A stretch of 48,057 nt of DNA from a bacterium (GCA_029227655.1 JAQYAI010000093.1:1-48057), one strand, 5' to 3'; shown: positions 1 to 7,588, numbered from the stretch's first letter. A program made the numbers and translations. The notes: a model not told the origin generated them from the sequence alone.

Positions 1-6
1 AAGTGA

Positions 7-36
7 TTGACAAAATGATGGTTTCCGTGGTATAAA
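7..36 (+). promoter_or_regulatory. Predicted sigma-A promoter of tRNA-Trp
   Basis: TTGACA at 7-12 and TATAAA at 31-36 are separated by 18 bp, and a TG dinucleotide sits one base before the -10 element (extended -10). The tRNA starts 35 bases further on. The motifs are seen directly; use as a promoter is inferred. Confidence 0.6.
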
Positions 37-70
37 TATATGGTGACTTGAGAAAGTCAGAACAGAATAT

Positions 71-141
71 AGGGGATTGGTCAAATGGTATGATAGGAGT
101 CTCCAAAACTTTTGGCGGGGGTTCGATTCCCTCATCCCCTG
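71..141 (+). tRNA. tRNA-Trp (anticodon CCA)
   Basis: The 71-nt sequence folds as a complete cloverleaf. The acceptor arm is AGGGGAT paired with ATCCCCT, followed by discriminator G. The D arm is GTCA/TGAT with a 7-nt loop containing GG. The anticodon stem GGAGT/ACTTT includes two G-U pairs and carries loop CTCCAAA, giving anticodon CCA for tryptophan. The T arm GGGGG/CCCTC has loop TTCGATT. The CCA tail is not encoded (GTAG follows the discriminator), so CCA-adding enzyme is needed. A promoter lies upstream and a terminator just downstream, so it is a single-gene unit. Confidence 0.93.
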
Positions 142-146
142 GTAGT

Positions 147-193
147 AAAAGCACTAGAAACGCGTTATTTGCGGTGTTTCCAGTGCTTTTTTT
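147..193 (+). terminator. Rho-independent terminator of tRNA-Trp
   Basis: AAAGCACT pairs with AGTGCTTT, and a second inner stem GAAAC/GTTTC extends the hairpin. A run of T follows at 187-193. It lies immediately behind the tRNA. Confidence 0.8.
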
Positions 194-212
194 GGATGCA
201 AAGATACTTTGC

Positions 213-241
213 GTGACAATTTCTGTATTTTATCACATAAT
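213..241 (+). promoter_or_regulatory. Predicted promoter of the small HTH gene
   Basis: GTGACA at 213-218 and CATAAT at 236-241 are 17 bp apart, each one mismatch from consensus. The HTH gene begins at 278, about 30 bases after the expected start of transcription. Confidence 0.5.
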
Positions 242-277
242 AAAAATAGAAATATAAGCGTGGAAGTGGGTGAAAAA

Positions 278-532
278 ATGGCAAACATAGGAAAACATAT
301 TAAGAAATTCAGATTGCAGAAGAACATGACGCAGGGCGAGTTGGCAGAAAAAATATTTGTCAGCAGGCAGACGATTTCGAATTATGAAAATAATAAATCT
401 CAACCAGGCATTGAGGTGCTGGTGAAAATCGCAGAGATTTTTGAATACATGTATTTTGAGATAGCGATATTACTATTTTTGATTATGGGAGCAATACTTG
501 GAATAACGAAAAAGAAGAAAATTCAGGAATAG
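278..532 (+). CDS. Short XRE-family HTH protein with C-terminal membrane helix
   Basis: This 84-residue protein has a Cro/CI-type helix-turn-helix at about residues 6-56, with the typical MTQGELAEKI and SRQTISNYENNKSQP segments. One hydrophobic helix (about residues 59-76) and a Lys-rich end follow. The helix starts directly after IAEIFE, where family members usually carry a linker such as VSxDELL. It could therefore be a remnant in which an internal deletion joined the DNA-binding domain to the last membrane segment of a longer regulator. Start 278 is chosen because the HTH domain begins there; the frame opens at 209 but that extension lacks domain sequence. No partner gene is adjacent, so its target is unknown. 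Confidence 0.7.
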   Translation: MANIGKHIKKFRLQKNMTQGELAEKIFVSRQTISNYENNKSQPGIEVLVKIAEIFEYMYFEIAILLFLIMGAILGITKKKKIQE

Positions 533-645
533 TTTCCAAAAATATTTGGATACGGTTTGATTTGATTTTAGAGGTTCATAGTAAATGCGAGAACTGAACC
601 ACCATAGATAGCATAAAAGTTGTCGGACAATAAAAACAGAAAACA

Positions 646-674
646 TATACAAATGAAATGGAGTCAGCTATAAT
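646..674 (+). promoter_or_regulatory. Predicted promoter of the lipoprotein gene at 743
   Basis: TATACA at 646-651 and a perfect TATAAT at 669-674 are spaced by 17 bp, upstream of an AGGAGG-containing leader. Confidence 0.45.
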
Positions 675-742
675 TCGAATAGGATACAAAGGAAGGAGGG
701 AAAACGGATTGGATGTCTTTCACAGAAAGGTGGATTATAGTT

Positions 743-1234
743 ATGAAAAGACGAATTAAAGGAATAAAATGTTTAATTTTTTTAGTAATGTTGTCATGCA
801 TAGGAGCATTTGCTGCTGGTTGTGGTGAAAAAAAAGAAACAAAGGATACTCCGCAAGAAGTGGGGAAACGATTCTTGGAACAAGTATTTACTTCTGACTA
901 TGAAGAACGATATACGGAATTTTTGAAAGATGAGGATGTTGAAAAATACTATAAGACATTTTCTGAATATGCATCACAAGAATGTATAGAGGGTTTAAAG
1001 CAGAATCGAATCCCGGCGAAATATGATAAAGAGGCGAAGGAAGAGAAAGAATTTTACACTGTCTCAGAAATTGACCTCAAATTTGATGAAACTGGAACGG
1101 GAACTTTTGAAGTTTTATTGGTAGATAAAAAGAATAAGGATGAGGTAGTACAAAAGGCAACAGGCCAGATCACAGTAGATGATAAAAAAGTAAATTCATT
1201 CTTTTTGAGTAATATCGTTCCGTGTGAAAAATGA
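743..1234 (+). CDS. Putative lipoprotein of unknown function
   Basis: The product is 163 residues. It has a charged start (MKRRIKGIK), a hydrophobic stretch and a lipobox ending AAGC (lipidated Cys about residue 27), so it is expected on the outer face of the cytoplasmic membrane. The mature part is acidic and Lys/Glu-rich; its TPQEVGKRFLEQVFTSDYEERY segment resembles the start of small NTF2-like or DUF4878-type lipoproteins, but I do not recognise a family with confidence. Start 743 has an AAGGTGG site 9 bases upstream and gives a normal signal peptide. An alternative ATG at 713 would add 10 residues and has AGGAGG 13 bases away. The next gene encodes another secreted protein, so the pair may act together at the envelope. 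Confidence 0.7.
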   Translation: MKRRIKGIKCLIFLVMLSCIGAFAAGCGEKKETKDTPQEVGKRFLEQVFTSDYEERYTEFLKDEDVEKYYKTFSEYASQECIEGLKQNRIPAKYDKEAKEEKEFYTVSEIDLKFDETGTGTFEVLLVDKKNKDEVVQKATGQITVDDKKVNSFFLSNIVPCEK

Positions 1235-1343
1235 TTCTGAAAATATGTCTTTTGTAAAAGCGAATGAAAGCCGGTTTTTGCTTGTGGGAATTGGATATTA
1301 TAGGAGATGGGGAACAAGAGATTAATATCAGGAGGTGTGTTAT

Positions 1344-2336
1344 ATGAGGAAGCAGTTTTTATTGTTATGTTTGCTTGGAGTGATAGGCCTTACATGTGCA
1401 GATTGCGGGACGCAGGAGAAAGCGATATCGCTAAAGCATGGCGATGTAGATGAAGTCGCCAAGATTCAGCTTGATTCTTATAAGTCGACGCCGGATGAAT
1501 TCGGTGAAGAGAAAGTGGAAGCTTTTATGGGGAAGTTAGAAGAGGCGATACCTCTCGAAGAGGGAAAAGAGATTGAAAGAGATAAAAATCCGAATTCTTA
1601 TCAGGTGATTTCTTTGATTTATAATGATGAGGAAAGGGATATGTTCTACTTTTTCCGAAAAGATGGCGAGTGGTATATAGAGACGATGAGCGGAACCATT
1701 TTCTATGGTGAAGAGGCGCTCAGTGAAATCATTCAATTTGGAGATGTTGAAGGCGGACCTGGTGTTTTCTCAATGTCGCTTGAGAAAGAAGATGTAAGAA
1801 AACTGATAGAATTGAAACAGTCTTTTGCAGAAGATGGTCTGGAATATTATTTTGCAACAGATCTGTTGCAAAGAGAATTGGAAGGATACACAAAAGAGAC
1901 AGCTCTGGAAGATACAAAAAAATGGATAGAGGAAAAATACCGCTTGTATCAGGCACTCATCGAGGCTGGCTATGAAGTTACCGATGAGGAGCTCAAAGAG
2001 GCGATAGAAGAAGAAATGGATGTAATCAGACAGGCGGAAAATTATGATGACTTTTATGCAGAATATCTGGTCCTTTATGAAGAAGCGGATACTTCGGTAG
2101 AAGAAATTTTGCAGAAAGAAAAAGGCCGTATTCGATATAATAGAATGTCAGAAAAACTATATGCTGAAAAATACGAAGATTTCCGGACGGGAAAGGATAC
2201 CATAGCAGACCAGACGTATGATGATTTTTTAAGTTATTACAATGCATATATGTCAGAGAAAATTCTTCCTCTGACAGAGAAATATGATTTGACGGAAGTT
2301 ACGAAAGCAATGGAAACATATAGTAAGAAATATTAG
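1344..2336 (+). CDS. Secreted protein with a SurA-like helical C-terminal half
   Basis: The product is 330 residues and starts with a signal sequence (MRKQFLLLCLLGVIGLTCADC). Cysteines at about 18 and 21 suggest lipidation, though neither fits the lipobox well, because Thr or Asp precedes the Cys instead of Gly, Ala or Ser. Residues 30-140 contain a mixed region with a YFFRKDGEWYIETMSG stretch. Residues 150-330 are helical and acidic, with ETALEDTKKWIEEKYRLYQALIEAGYEVTDEEL, which resembles the N-terminal chaperone region of SurA/PrsA-type proteins. No PPIase domain follows. Start 1344 has AGGAGG 8 bases upstream. A role in handling exported proteins is inference only. Confidence 0.65.
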   Translation: MRKQFLLLCLLGVIGLTCADCGTQEKAISLKHGDVDEVAKIQLDSYKSTPDEFGEEKVEAFMGKLEEAIPLEEGKEIERDKNPNSYQVISLIYNDEERDMFYFFRKDGEWYIETMSGTIFYGEEALSEIIQFGDVEGGPGVFSMSLEKEDVRKLIELKQSFAEDGLEYYFATDLLQRELEGYTKETALEDTKKWIEEKYRLYQALIEAGYEVTDEELKEAIEEEMDVIRQAENYDDFYAEYLVLYEEADTSVEEILQKEKGRIRYNRMSEKLYAEKYEDFRTGKDTIADQTYDDFLSYYNAYMSEKILPLTEKYDLTEVTKAMETYSKKY

Positions 2337-2427
2337 AATGTTGAAGGTTGGACTGGGAATCTGAATGAAAGACGCTGTCAAGTATTTACATGCAAAAAAA
2401 TGCAAACTGTTATTTTTAACAAAAATT

Positions 2428-2457
2428 TTGGATTGAAAATGTCAATTTGGTTATAAA
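2428..2457 (+). promoter_or_regulatory. Possible nrdD promoter
   Basis: TTGGAT at 2428-2433 and TATAAA at 2452-2457 are 18 bp apart, upstream of the NrdR-like boxes. Transcription from here would run across the boxes, which suits repression. Weak prediction. Confidence 0.3.
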
Positions 2458-2519
2458 TAAAAAAAATAGAAAAACCCTCTTCCCTTTTTCTACATAATGC
2501 TGTATCATAATTTATGCGA

Positions 2520-2566
2520 ACACAAAATATTGTGACGAAACAAAAAAGTGTCTCAATATTTAGTAT
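2520..2566 (+). promoter_or_regulatory. Two tandem NrdR-like operator boxes
   Basis: Box 1 at 2520-2535 reads ACACAAAATATTGTGA and box 2 at 2551-2566 reads TCTCAATATTTAGTAT. Both resemble the NrdR consensus ACACWATATWTWGTGT, with box 2 matching 13 of 16 positions. Their starts are 31 bp apart, the three-helical-turn spacing known for NrdR operators. They lie 33 bases upstream of nrdD. NrdR is the ATP-cone repressor of ribonucleotide reductase operons. Confidence 0.75.
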
Positions 2567-2598
2567 ACATATAGTGACCATAGAAAGAGGAGATAAGG

Positions 2599-4812
2599 AT
2601 GGATTTAGCAGTTAAAACAAAGGTTATCAAGAGGAACGGAGAAGAGGTTAACTTTGACTTATCTAAGATCGTGAATGCAATTCAGAAGGCGAATGCAGGA
2701 ACGGATCATATTCATCAGATGAATGAATATCAGATTCGTGCCATTGCTGAAACCATTGCACAGAAGGCGAATGAGTCTACACATGCTGTTCATGTGGAAG
2801 ATATTCAGGATATGGTAGAAACGGGAATTATGGAGATGCGTGGTTATGAAGTAGCGCAGAAATATGTCCGTTATCGTTATAAGAGAGAGTTAAAGAGAAA
2901 GACAAATACAACAGATAATGGAATCCTTGCACTTATTGAACATTTGAATGAAGAAGTAAAACAGGAGAATTCGAACAAGAATCCGGTGATCAATTCTACA
3001 CAGCGTGACTACATGGCGGGTGAGGTAAGTAAGGATTTGACAAAGCGTGTGCTTCTTCCGGAAGAAATCGTGCATGCACACGAAGAAGGAATTATTCACT
3101 TCCATGATATGGATTATTTTGCACAGAAGGAGCATAACTGTGACCTGATCAATCTGGAAGATATGCTCCAGAACGGAACGGTTATCAGTGAGACAATGAT
3201 CGAAACACCGAAGAGCTTCTTTACGGCATGTAATGTAACCACTCAGATCGTTGCACAGGTAGCAAGTAATCAGTATGGCGGACAGTCATTTACACTGTCA
3301 CACTTGGTTCCATTTGTAGATGTGAGTCGTAAGAAAATTTATAAAAATGTAGTCGAAGAGAGAACGGAACTGGGAGAATCTCTGGATCCGGAAATCATTG
3401 GAAAGATTACAGAACGTCGACTGAAAGACGAGATCCGCAGTGGTATTCAGACGATTCAGTATCAGCTCATCACACTGATGACATGTAATGGACAGGCTCC
3501 GTTCGTAACCATGTTCATGTATCTGGATGAAGTTTCGGAAGGACAGCAGAGGGATGACCTTGCGATGATCATTGAAGAAGTGCTCATCCAGCGTATGCAG
3601 GGCGTAAAGAATGAAAAGGGTGTCTGGATTACACCTGCATTCCCGAAACTGATCTATGTATTGGATGAAGACAATATTACTGAGGATGCAAAATATTGGT
3701 ATTTGACAGAACTTGCTGCCAAATGTACAGCAAAGCGCATGGTTCCAGATTATATTTCTGCGAAAGTAATGCGCGAACTCAAGGGTGGAAATGTGTACAC
3801 ATGTATGGGATGCCGTTCTTTCCTTACGGTCGAAGATAAGCAGAAGAACCCGGATGGAACACATAAATTCTATGGAAGATTTAATCAGGGTGTAGTAACA
3901 ATCAACCTTGTTGATGTTGCATGTTCTTCCAATGGAAATATGGACAGATTCTGGGAAATTCTTGACGCAAGGCTGGAACTCTGTCACAGAGCACTTAGAT
4001 GCAGACATGAACGTTTGTTAGGAACTGTTTCTGATGTTGCGCCGATTCTCTGGCAGCATGGTGCACTTGCACGTCTGAAAAAGGGCGAGACAATTGATAA
4101 ATTATTATATGATGGATATTCAACGATTTCGTTAGGCTATACAGGTCTTTATGAAATGTGTATGAGAATGCTTGGCAAATCTCATACAGATCCTGATGCA
4201 AAACCATTTGCACTTGCTGTGATGCAGCGTCTCAATGACAAGTGTGCCGAGTGGAAAGCCGCAGAAAATATCAGCTATTCTGTGTACGGAACACCGATGG
4301 AATCTACCACATACCGTTTCGCAAAATGTTTACAGAAACGTTTTGGAATCATTCCAGGTGTTACAGATAAGAACTATATTACGAACAGTTATCATGTACA
4401 TGTGACAGAAGAGATTGATGCATTCAGCAAATTAAAATTTGAAGCTGAATTCCAGAAGCTGTCACCAGGTGGAGCAATCAGTTACGTGGAAGTTCCAAAT
4501 ATGCAGAACAATATTCCAGCGGTACTTAAAGTGATGCAGTTCATTTATAACAACATTATGTATGCAGAGCTTAATACAAAGAGTGATTTCTGCGAAGAAT
4601 GCGGTTATGACGGAGAAATTGAAATCAAAGAAGATGAATCTGGTAAACTGATCTGGAGATGCCCAAATTGTGGAAATACAGACCAGGATAAGCTCTTTGT
4701 GGCAAGAAGAACTTGCGGATATATCGGAACACAGTTCTGGAATCAGGGACGTACACAGGAAATCAAAGACCGCGTGCTTCATTTATCAAATGGAACTATC
4801 TGCAAGGAATAA
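2599..4812 (+). CDS. nrdD: Anaerobic (class III) ribonucleoside-triphosphate reductase
   Basis: It reduces ribonucleoside triphosphates to dNTPs by a glycyl radical, in the cytoplasm and only without oxygen. The protein is 737 residues, the usual length. Residues 1-95 form an ATP-cone allosteric domain (TKVIKRNGEEVNFD). The catalytic barrel follows, including NCDLINLEDMLQNGT. Near the end, four cysteines (about 665, 668, 688, 691) form the zinc site. The glycyl-radical motif RRTCGYIG places the radical at Gly about 707. The start has an AGAGGAG site. nrdG, its activase, follows after 33 bases. NrdR-like boxes upstream suggest repression when dATP/ATP levels are high. Confidence 0.97.
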   Translation: MDLAVKTKVIKRNGEEVNFDLSKIVNAIQKANAGTDHIHQMNEYQIRAIAETIAQKANESTHAVHVEDIQDMVETGIMEMRGYEVAQKYVRYRYKRELKRKTNTTDNGILALIEHLNEEVKQENSNKNPVINSTQRDYMAGEVSKDLTKRVLLPEEIVHAHEEGIIHFHDMDYFAQKEHNCDLINLEDMLQNGTVISETMIETPKSFFTACNVTTQIVAQVASNQYGGQSFTLSHLVPFVDVSRKKIYKNVVEERTELGESLDPEIIGKITERRLKDEIRSGIQTIQYQLITLMTCNGQAPFVTMFMYLDEVSEGQQRDDLAMIIEEVLIQRMQGVKNEKGVWITPAFPKLIYVLDEDNITEDAKYWYLTELAAKCTAKRMVPDYISAKVMRELKGGNVYTCMGCRSFLTVEDKQKNPDGTHKFYGRFNQGVVTINLVDVACSSNGNMDRFWEILDARLELCHRALRCRHERLLGTVSDVAPILWQHGALARLKKGETIDKLLYDGYSTISLGYTGLYEMCMRMLGKSHTDPDAKPFALAVMQRLNDKCAEWKAAENISYSVYGTPMESTTYRFAKCLQKRFGIIPGVTDKNYITNSYHVHVTEEIDAFSKLKFEAEFQKLSPGGAISYVEVPNMQNNIPAVLKVMQFIYNNIMYAELNTKSDFCEECGYDGEIEIKEDESGKLIWRCPNCGNTDQDKLFVARRTCGYIGTQFWNQGRTQEIKDRVLHLSNGTICKE

Positions 4813-4845
4813 GTTTCTAAAGAAAGCATTTCCTGAGAGGAGAAA

Positions 4846-5376
4846 ATGATGCATATAGGAGAAATTTTGAGGGCTGACAGTGCAAATGGAGAAGGAATAC
4901 GAGTAAGTATTTTCGTATCCGGATGTACCAACCGATGTCCGGGATGTTTCCAACCGGAAACATGGGATTTTAACTATGGAAGGCTCTATGATAAAGAGAT
5001 AGAGAAACTGCTTTTTGATGAACTGTCACAGCCGTATTATGATGGGCTGACGATTCTTGGAGGAGAGCCGTTTGAGCCATCCAACCAGTTCGGTATCATC
5101 GAAATTATCCGTCGTGTAAGAAGAGAGCTTCCGGATAAAAATATCTGGATCTACACAGGATTTATATACGATACGGATTTGGCACCAGGCGGACGAAAGT
5201 ACACAGAGGTGACAGATGAGATTCTCGACAATATTGATATTCTGGTAGACGGAAGATTTGAACAGGATAAAAAGAATCTTCGTCTGAATTTCAGAGGAAG
5301 TGAGAACCAGAGAATCATTGATATGAAGAAGACAAGGGCAGAAGGCAAAGTGGTACTGTCACCACTGAATAATTAA
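4846..5376 (+). CDS. nrdG: Anaerobic ribonucleotide reductase activating protein
   Basis: This radical-SAM enzyme uses S-adenosylmethionine and a 4Fe-4S cluster to create the glycyl radical on NrdD. The 176-residue protein carries the cluster motif CTNRCPGC (CX3CX2C, Cys 27, 31 and 34). The glycine-rich GGEPFEP segment expected for SAM binding follows at about residue 73. It sits in an operon with nrdD. Two adjacent ATG codons (4846 and 4849) lie behind a GAGAGGAG site; the second has better spacing, so the protein may be one residue shorter. Confidence 0.96.
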   Translation: MMHIGEILRADSANGEGIRVSIFVSGCTNRCPGCFQPETWDFNYGRLYDKEIEKLLFDELSQPYYDGLTILGGEPFEPSNQFGIIEIIRRVRRELPDKNIWIYTGFIYDTDLAPGGRKYTEVTDEILDNIDILVDGRFEQDKKNLRLNFRGSENQRIIDMKKTRAEGKVVLSPLNN

Positions 5377-5481
5377 ATAAGAATTTGGAAAAGGTTCTGG
5401 ACTACATGGACAATGTTAAATTTAATGACGTTGAATATGAGTTTGGAATCTTTTTTGTGGTGAGATGAAGAGCCAAAGTGT

Positions 5482-5561
5482 CTATGGGAAAAAAGTAAGA
5501 TCTGGGACACCTACCTTGAGGATATAAGGTACCTATGGTGGAAAAGTGGTATCTGGGGTAC
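5482..5561 (+). repeat. Two imperfect 29-nt direct repeats
   Basis: Copies at 5482-5510 and 5533-5561 align without gaps and agree at 21 of 29 positions. Both begin CTATGG and contain ATCTGGG; the starts are 51 bases apart. Their role is unknown. Confidence 0.55.
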
Positions 5562-5607
5562 GCATTTTTTGGGGATTGGTGGCTATAGAGAAAAAGAATC
5601 GCCAGAG

Positions 5608-5653
5608 GTACTCAATTATCATATTATTTATAAACTAATGTAAAATTGAGTAT
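5608..5653. repeat. Inverted repeat in intergenic region
   Basis: TACTCAATT at 5609-5617 is matched by AATTGAGTA at 5644-5652, a perfect 9-bp inverted repeat extended by one G-T pair, with a 26-base AT-rich loop. No T-run follows, so it is not a standard terminator. Confidence 0.5.
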
Positions 5654-5851
5654 CTGAGAGAATGATTTTTCAGCATATATACGTTGTCGGAGCTGTGCAA
5701 GTAACCTATAGTCAAATTTTTTTAGATAGATACGCAAACCAAGATTTAGAGTATCTTGTATTATAATTTTTTCGCATAGGTACTATTGACTTATTATTTA
5801 TGTGATTGAGCAAAATTCTATGATTCATGGACTTCATTCTGACCATCATGG

Positions 5852-5881
5852 TTAGACTTTTTATGTGATATAAGGTATGAT
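5852..5881 (+). promoter_or_regulatory. Possible promoter of the XRE regulator
   Basis: TTAGAC at 5852-5857 and TATGAT at 5876-5881 are 18 bp apart, 30 bases before the ATG. Confidence 0.35.
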
Positions 5882-5910
5882 TTGAGTAAGAGAAAGAGGG
5901 GGGTGGCAGG

Positions 5911-6222
5911 ATGGATGCAGCTGAATTTGGAAAGAAGATTATGATGCTTAGAAAACAAAAAGGAATGACGCAGACGAAGCTGGCAGAGCAGATCAATGTG
6001 AGCAATAAGACGATTTCTCGATGGGAGACAGGGGAAGGATTTCCTGAGATTTCATTGTTAAAGCCACTGGCGAAGGCACTGGGAACAACGGTGGATGAAC
6101 TGCTTGGCGATGAGGAAGCATCTTCAGAAGAACAGACAAAAGAAAAACCAAAGCATCATTTTTTTGATTTTTTGGGAAAGGAATCGGATTATGAAGAAGT
6201 TCCAATAGATATAACTGCTTAA
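5911..6222 (+). CDS. XRE-family transcriptional regulator (N-terminal part of a probably frameshifted gene)
   Basis: The 103-residue product has a helix-turn-helix at about residues 6-66 (MTQTKLAEQINVSNKTISRW, then GTTVDELLG) and an acidic linker ending EEVPIDITA. The ATG follows a GGGGGTGG site. The next reading frame, shifted by -1, continues without a stop from before this gene's TAA as LKEFVVETLEALKSGKL and leads into a multi-helix membrane protein. The natural product is probably one HTH-linker-membrane protein, broken by loss of one base near 6217-6222. As it stands, the free DNA-binding part could still act as a small repressor. Confidence 0.75.
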   Translation: MDAAEFGKKIMMLRKQKGMTQTKLAEQINVSNKTISRWETGEGFPEISLLKPLAKALGTTVDELLGDEEASSEEQTKEKPKHHFFDFLGKESDYEEVPIDITA

Positions 6223-6242
6223 AAGAGTTTGTAGTAGAGACT

Positions 6243-7052
6243 TTGGAAGCTTTGAAAAGTGGAAAGCTATTCTTTGTATTGTATATTCTGATCATGACAA
6301 GAATCCTTTTACCGGCAGGATCGACATACAGTGATGTGATGAATGATGTGGAATGTCAACTTGCAAGGGCAGTTGTGTGCAAATATTTGCTGATTTTGGG
6401 AATTACAGTGGCAGTGATGCTGGGAGTTCAGATTCGGCAGTGGAGAAAGGGATATCTTGATCTTTTTTCAGCAATTGGAAACAGCATTGCACTTGTAGTT
6501 TTTGGAGTCGGATATTTCATTTCTTATAGAGATCGGAGAAAGGTGGGATTTTGGAATTGTGAGTACTTTTCTGTGAACCGGATTTTAATGCTAAAGGTGA
6601 ATGGAATTGTGTTGATGCTGGTGACTCTGATGTATCTTATAGTAGCGGTAAAGAACTGGAAAAGAGTAATATGTAAATTAAAAAGTTTCTGGAATTCGCT
6701 TGTTATATTTAATAAGATTTCTTTTGTATGTCTGGGCATTTGTACTGTGGTGATGTTTTGGAGTATATGCAAGGTTTTCTTGATTTTCCTTATAAGAATT
6801 TATACAGCAGAAGAAAGTCTGTCAATTTTGTCAATGTTTGATGTGGTGTCTATAAATATGATATCTCCATATGTATGTAATTTGGGCGTGTTCAGCAGTA
6901 TATTAGGTCTTATCATAGGACTTTTAGGAGGATATAAGAAGCAGACGAAGGGAAGCATCTTTTTTGCGATTACATGTTATGTAGGAAGAGTTGCATTTGT
7001 GTGGATAGCAATGTTATTGTCAAGTTTTCTTACCTTTATCTTTTTTCATTAG
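6243..7052 (+). CDS. Polytopic membrane protein, likely the detached C-terminal half of the upstream HTH regulator
   Basis: The frame gives 269 residues with about seven hydrophobic helices, for example LLILGITVAVMLGVQI, ILMLKVNGIVLMLVTLMYL and VAFVWIAMLLSSFLTFIFF. No catalytic motif is visible. The only early start codon is a TTG at 6243 with no good ribosome site, and the frame is open further upstream to 6195, overlapping the end of the HTH gene. This suggests a frameshift, not two independent genes. It may be untranslated, or translated poorly by coupling. Unspecified membrane domains behind XRE-type HTH regions are common in Firmicutes. Confidence 0.55.
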   Translation: MEALKSGKLFFVLYILIMTRILLPAGSTYSDVMNDVECQLARAVVCKYLLILGITVAVMLGVQIRQWRKGYLDLFSAIGNSIALVVFGVGYFISYRDRRKVGFWNCEYFSVNRILMLKVNGIVLMLVTLMYLIVAVKNWKRVICKLKSFWNSLVIFNKISFVCLGICTVVMFWSICKVFLIFLIRIYTAEESLSILSMFDVVSINMISPYVCNLGVFSSILGLIIGLLGGYKKQTKGSIFFAITCYVGRVAFVWIAMLLSSFLTFIFFH

Positions 7053-7066
7053 TCCTGTTTCAAATG

Positions 7067-7095
7067 TTGACAAACATGGGATGAAGTTGTAAACT
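7067..7095 (+). promoter_or_regulatory. Promoter of the thiamine transport operon
   Basis: Perfect TTGACA at 7067-7072 and TAAACT at 7090-7095, spaced 17 bp, about 20 bases upstream of the TPP riboswitch. Confidence 0.65.
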
Positions 7096-7116
7096 TTACT
7101 TCGATAAAAGACAATG

Positions 7117-7206
7117 GCAAGGGGAGCTGGCAGCAGCCGGCTGAGAGTAAGATTTACGCATCTTTGACCTGTGACCTGATCTGGATAATGCCAGCGTAGG
7201 AAGAGC
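7117..7206 (+). promoter_or_regulatory. TPP riboswitch (THI element)
   Basis: The conserved THI-box parts appear in order: GGGGAGC at 7121-7127, GGCTGAGAGTAAG at 7139-7151, then ACCTGATCTGGATAATGCC and AGCGTAGGAAG ending near 7205. These build the pyrimidine- and pyrophosphate-sensing arms of the thiamine pyrophosphate aptamer. It lies between a strong promoter and a terminator hairpin ahead of a thiamine-type import operon, so TPP is expected to cause early termination. Confidence 0.96.
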
Positions 7207-7232
7207 AAATAGTAGTGTTCATGTATTTCAGA

Positions 7233-7261
7233 CCTCGCAGGATGTATCTTGCGGGGTTTTT
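7233..7261 (+). terminator. Riboswitch-controlled intrinsic terminator
   Basis: CCTCGCA (7233-7239) pairs with TGCGGGG (7250-7256) and is followed by TTTTT. It sits between the TPP aptamer and the first gene at 7292, the expected expression platform for transcription attenuation. Confidence 0.8.
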
Positions 7262-7291
7262 GATTTTCACGAGGAAAAAGGAGGAAGAAAA

Positions 7292-7588
7292 ATGAATGCA
7301 AGTGTAGCAATTCAGACACTGCCAGAGGCAAAAAATGATGAAGAATTAATCCGTATTGTAGATGAGGTGATTGATTACATTAAGAGTACGGGACTTAATT
7401 ATTATGTAGGACCATTTGAGACAGCAATTGAGGGTGATTATGATGAACTGATGGACATCGTAAAAGAATGCCAGCACATCGCAATTCGTGCAGGTGCACC
7501 ATCGGTGGCAGCGTACATCAAAGTGACATATAGACCAGAAGGAGAAGTGCTGACCATTGAAAAGAAAGTCACAAAACACCACCAGTAA
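7292..7588 (+). CDS. Thiamine-binding protein, DUF77/MTH1187-YkoF family
   Basis: This is a 98-residue protein of the small ferredoxin-like thiamine-binding family (MTH1187/YkoF, DUF77). Typical features are the start SVAIQTLP, the central YYVGPFETAIEGDYDELMDIVKECQ and the end VAAYIKVTYRP. Family members bind thiamine or its hydroxymethylpyrimidine (HMP) part. It is the first gene after the TPP riboswitch and is followed, with overlap, by an ABC importer, so it likely serves as an accessory subunit or cytoplasmic acceptor for the imported precursor. An AAGGAGGAAG site precedes the ATG. Confidence 0.9.
   Translation: MNASVAIQTLPEAKNDEELIRIVDEVIDYIKSTGLNYYVGPFETAIEGDYDELMDIVKECQHIAIRAGAPSVAAYIKVTYRPEGEVLTIEKKVTKHHQ

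Larger units (their letters stand above)
5377..5910 (+). other. Gene-free stretch with short repeats
   Basis: These 534 bases hold no convincing gene. They contain two imperfect 29-nt direct copies (5482-5510 and 5533-5561), a 10-bp inverted repeat (5608-5617 with 5644-5653) and three scattered AGGTAC sequences. A possible promoter for the downstream HTH gene (TTAGAC 5852-5857, TATGAT 5876-5881, 18 bp) lies at the right end. No terminator for nrdG with a clear T-run was found. Confidence 0.5.

Noticed and set aside
48..257. 69-codon frame across tRNA-Trp
   Set aside because: It covers the tRNA and its terminator and has no protein features.
3298..4008. 236-codon open frame antisense to nrdD
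   Set aside because: It lies wholly inside a strongly supported gene and its translation has no recognisable domain.
6195..6243. Programmed -1 frameshift in the HTH-membrane gene
   Set aside because: No X-XXY-YYZ slippery sequence at the junction; a simple base loss explains it better.
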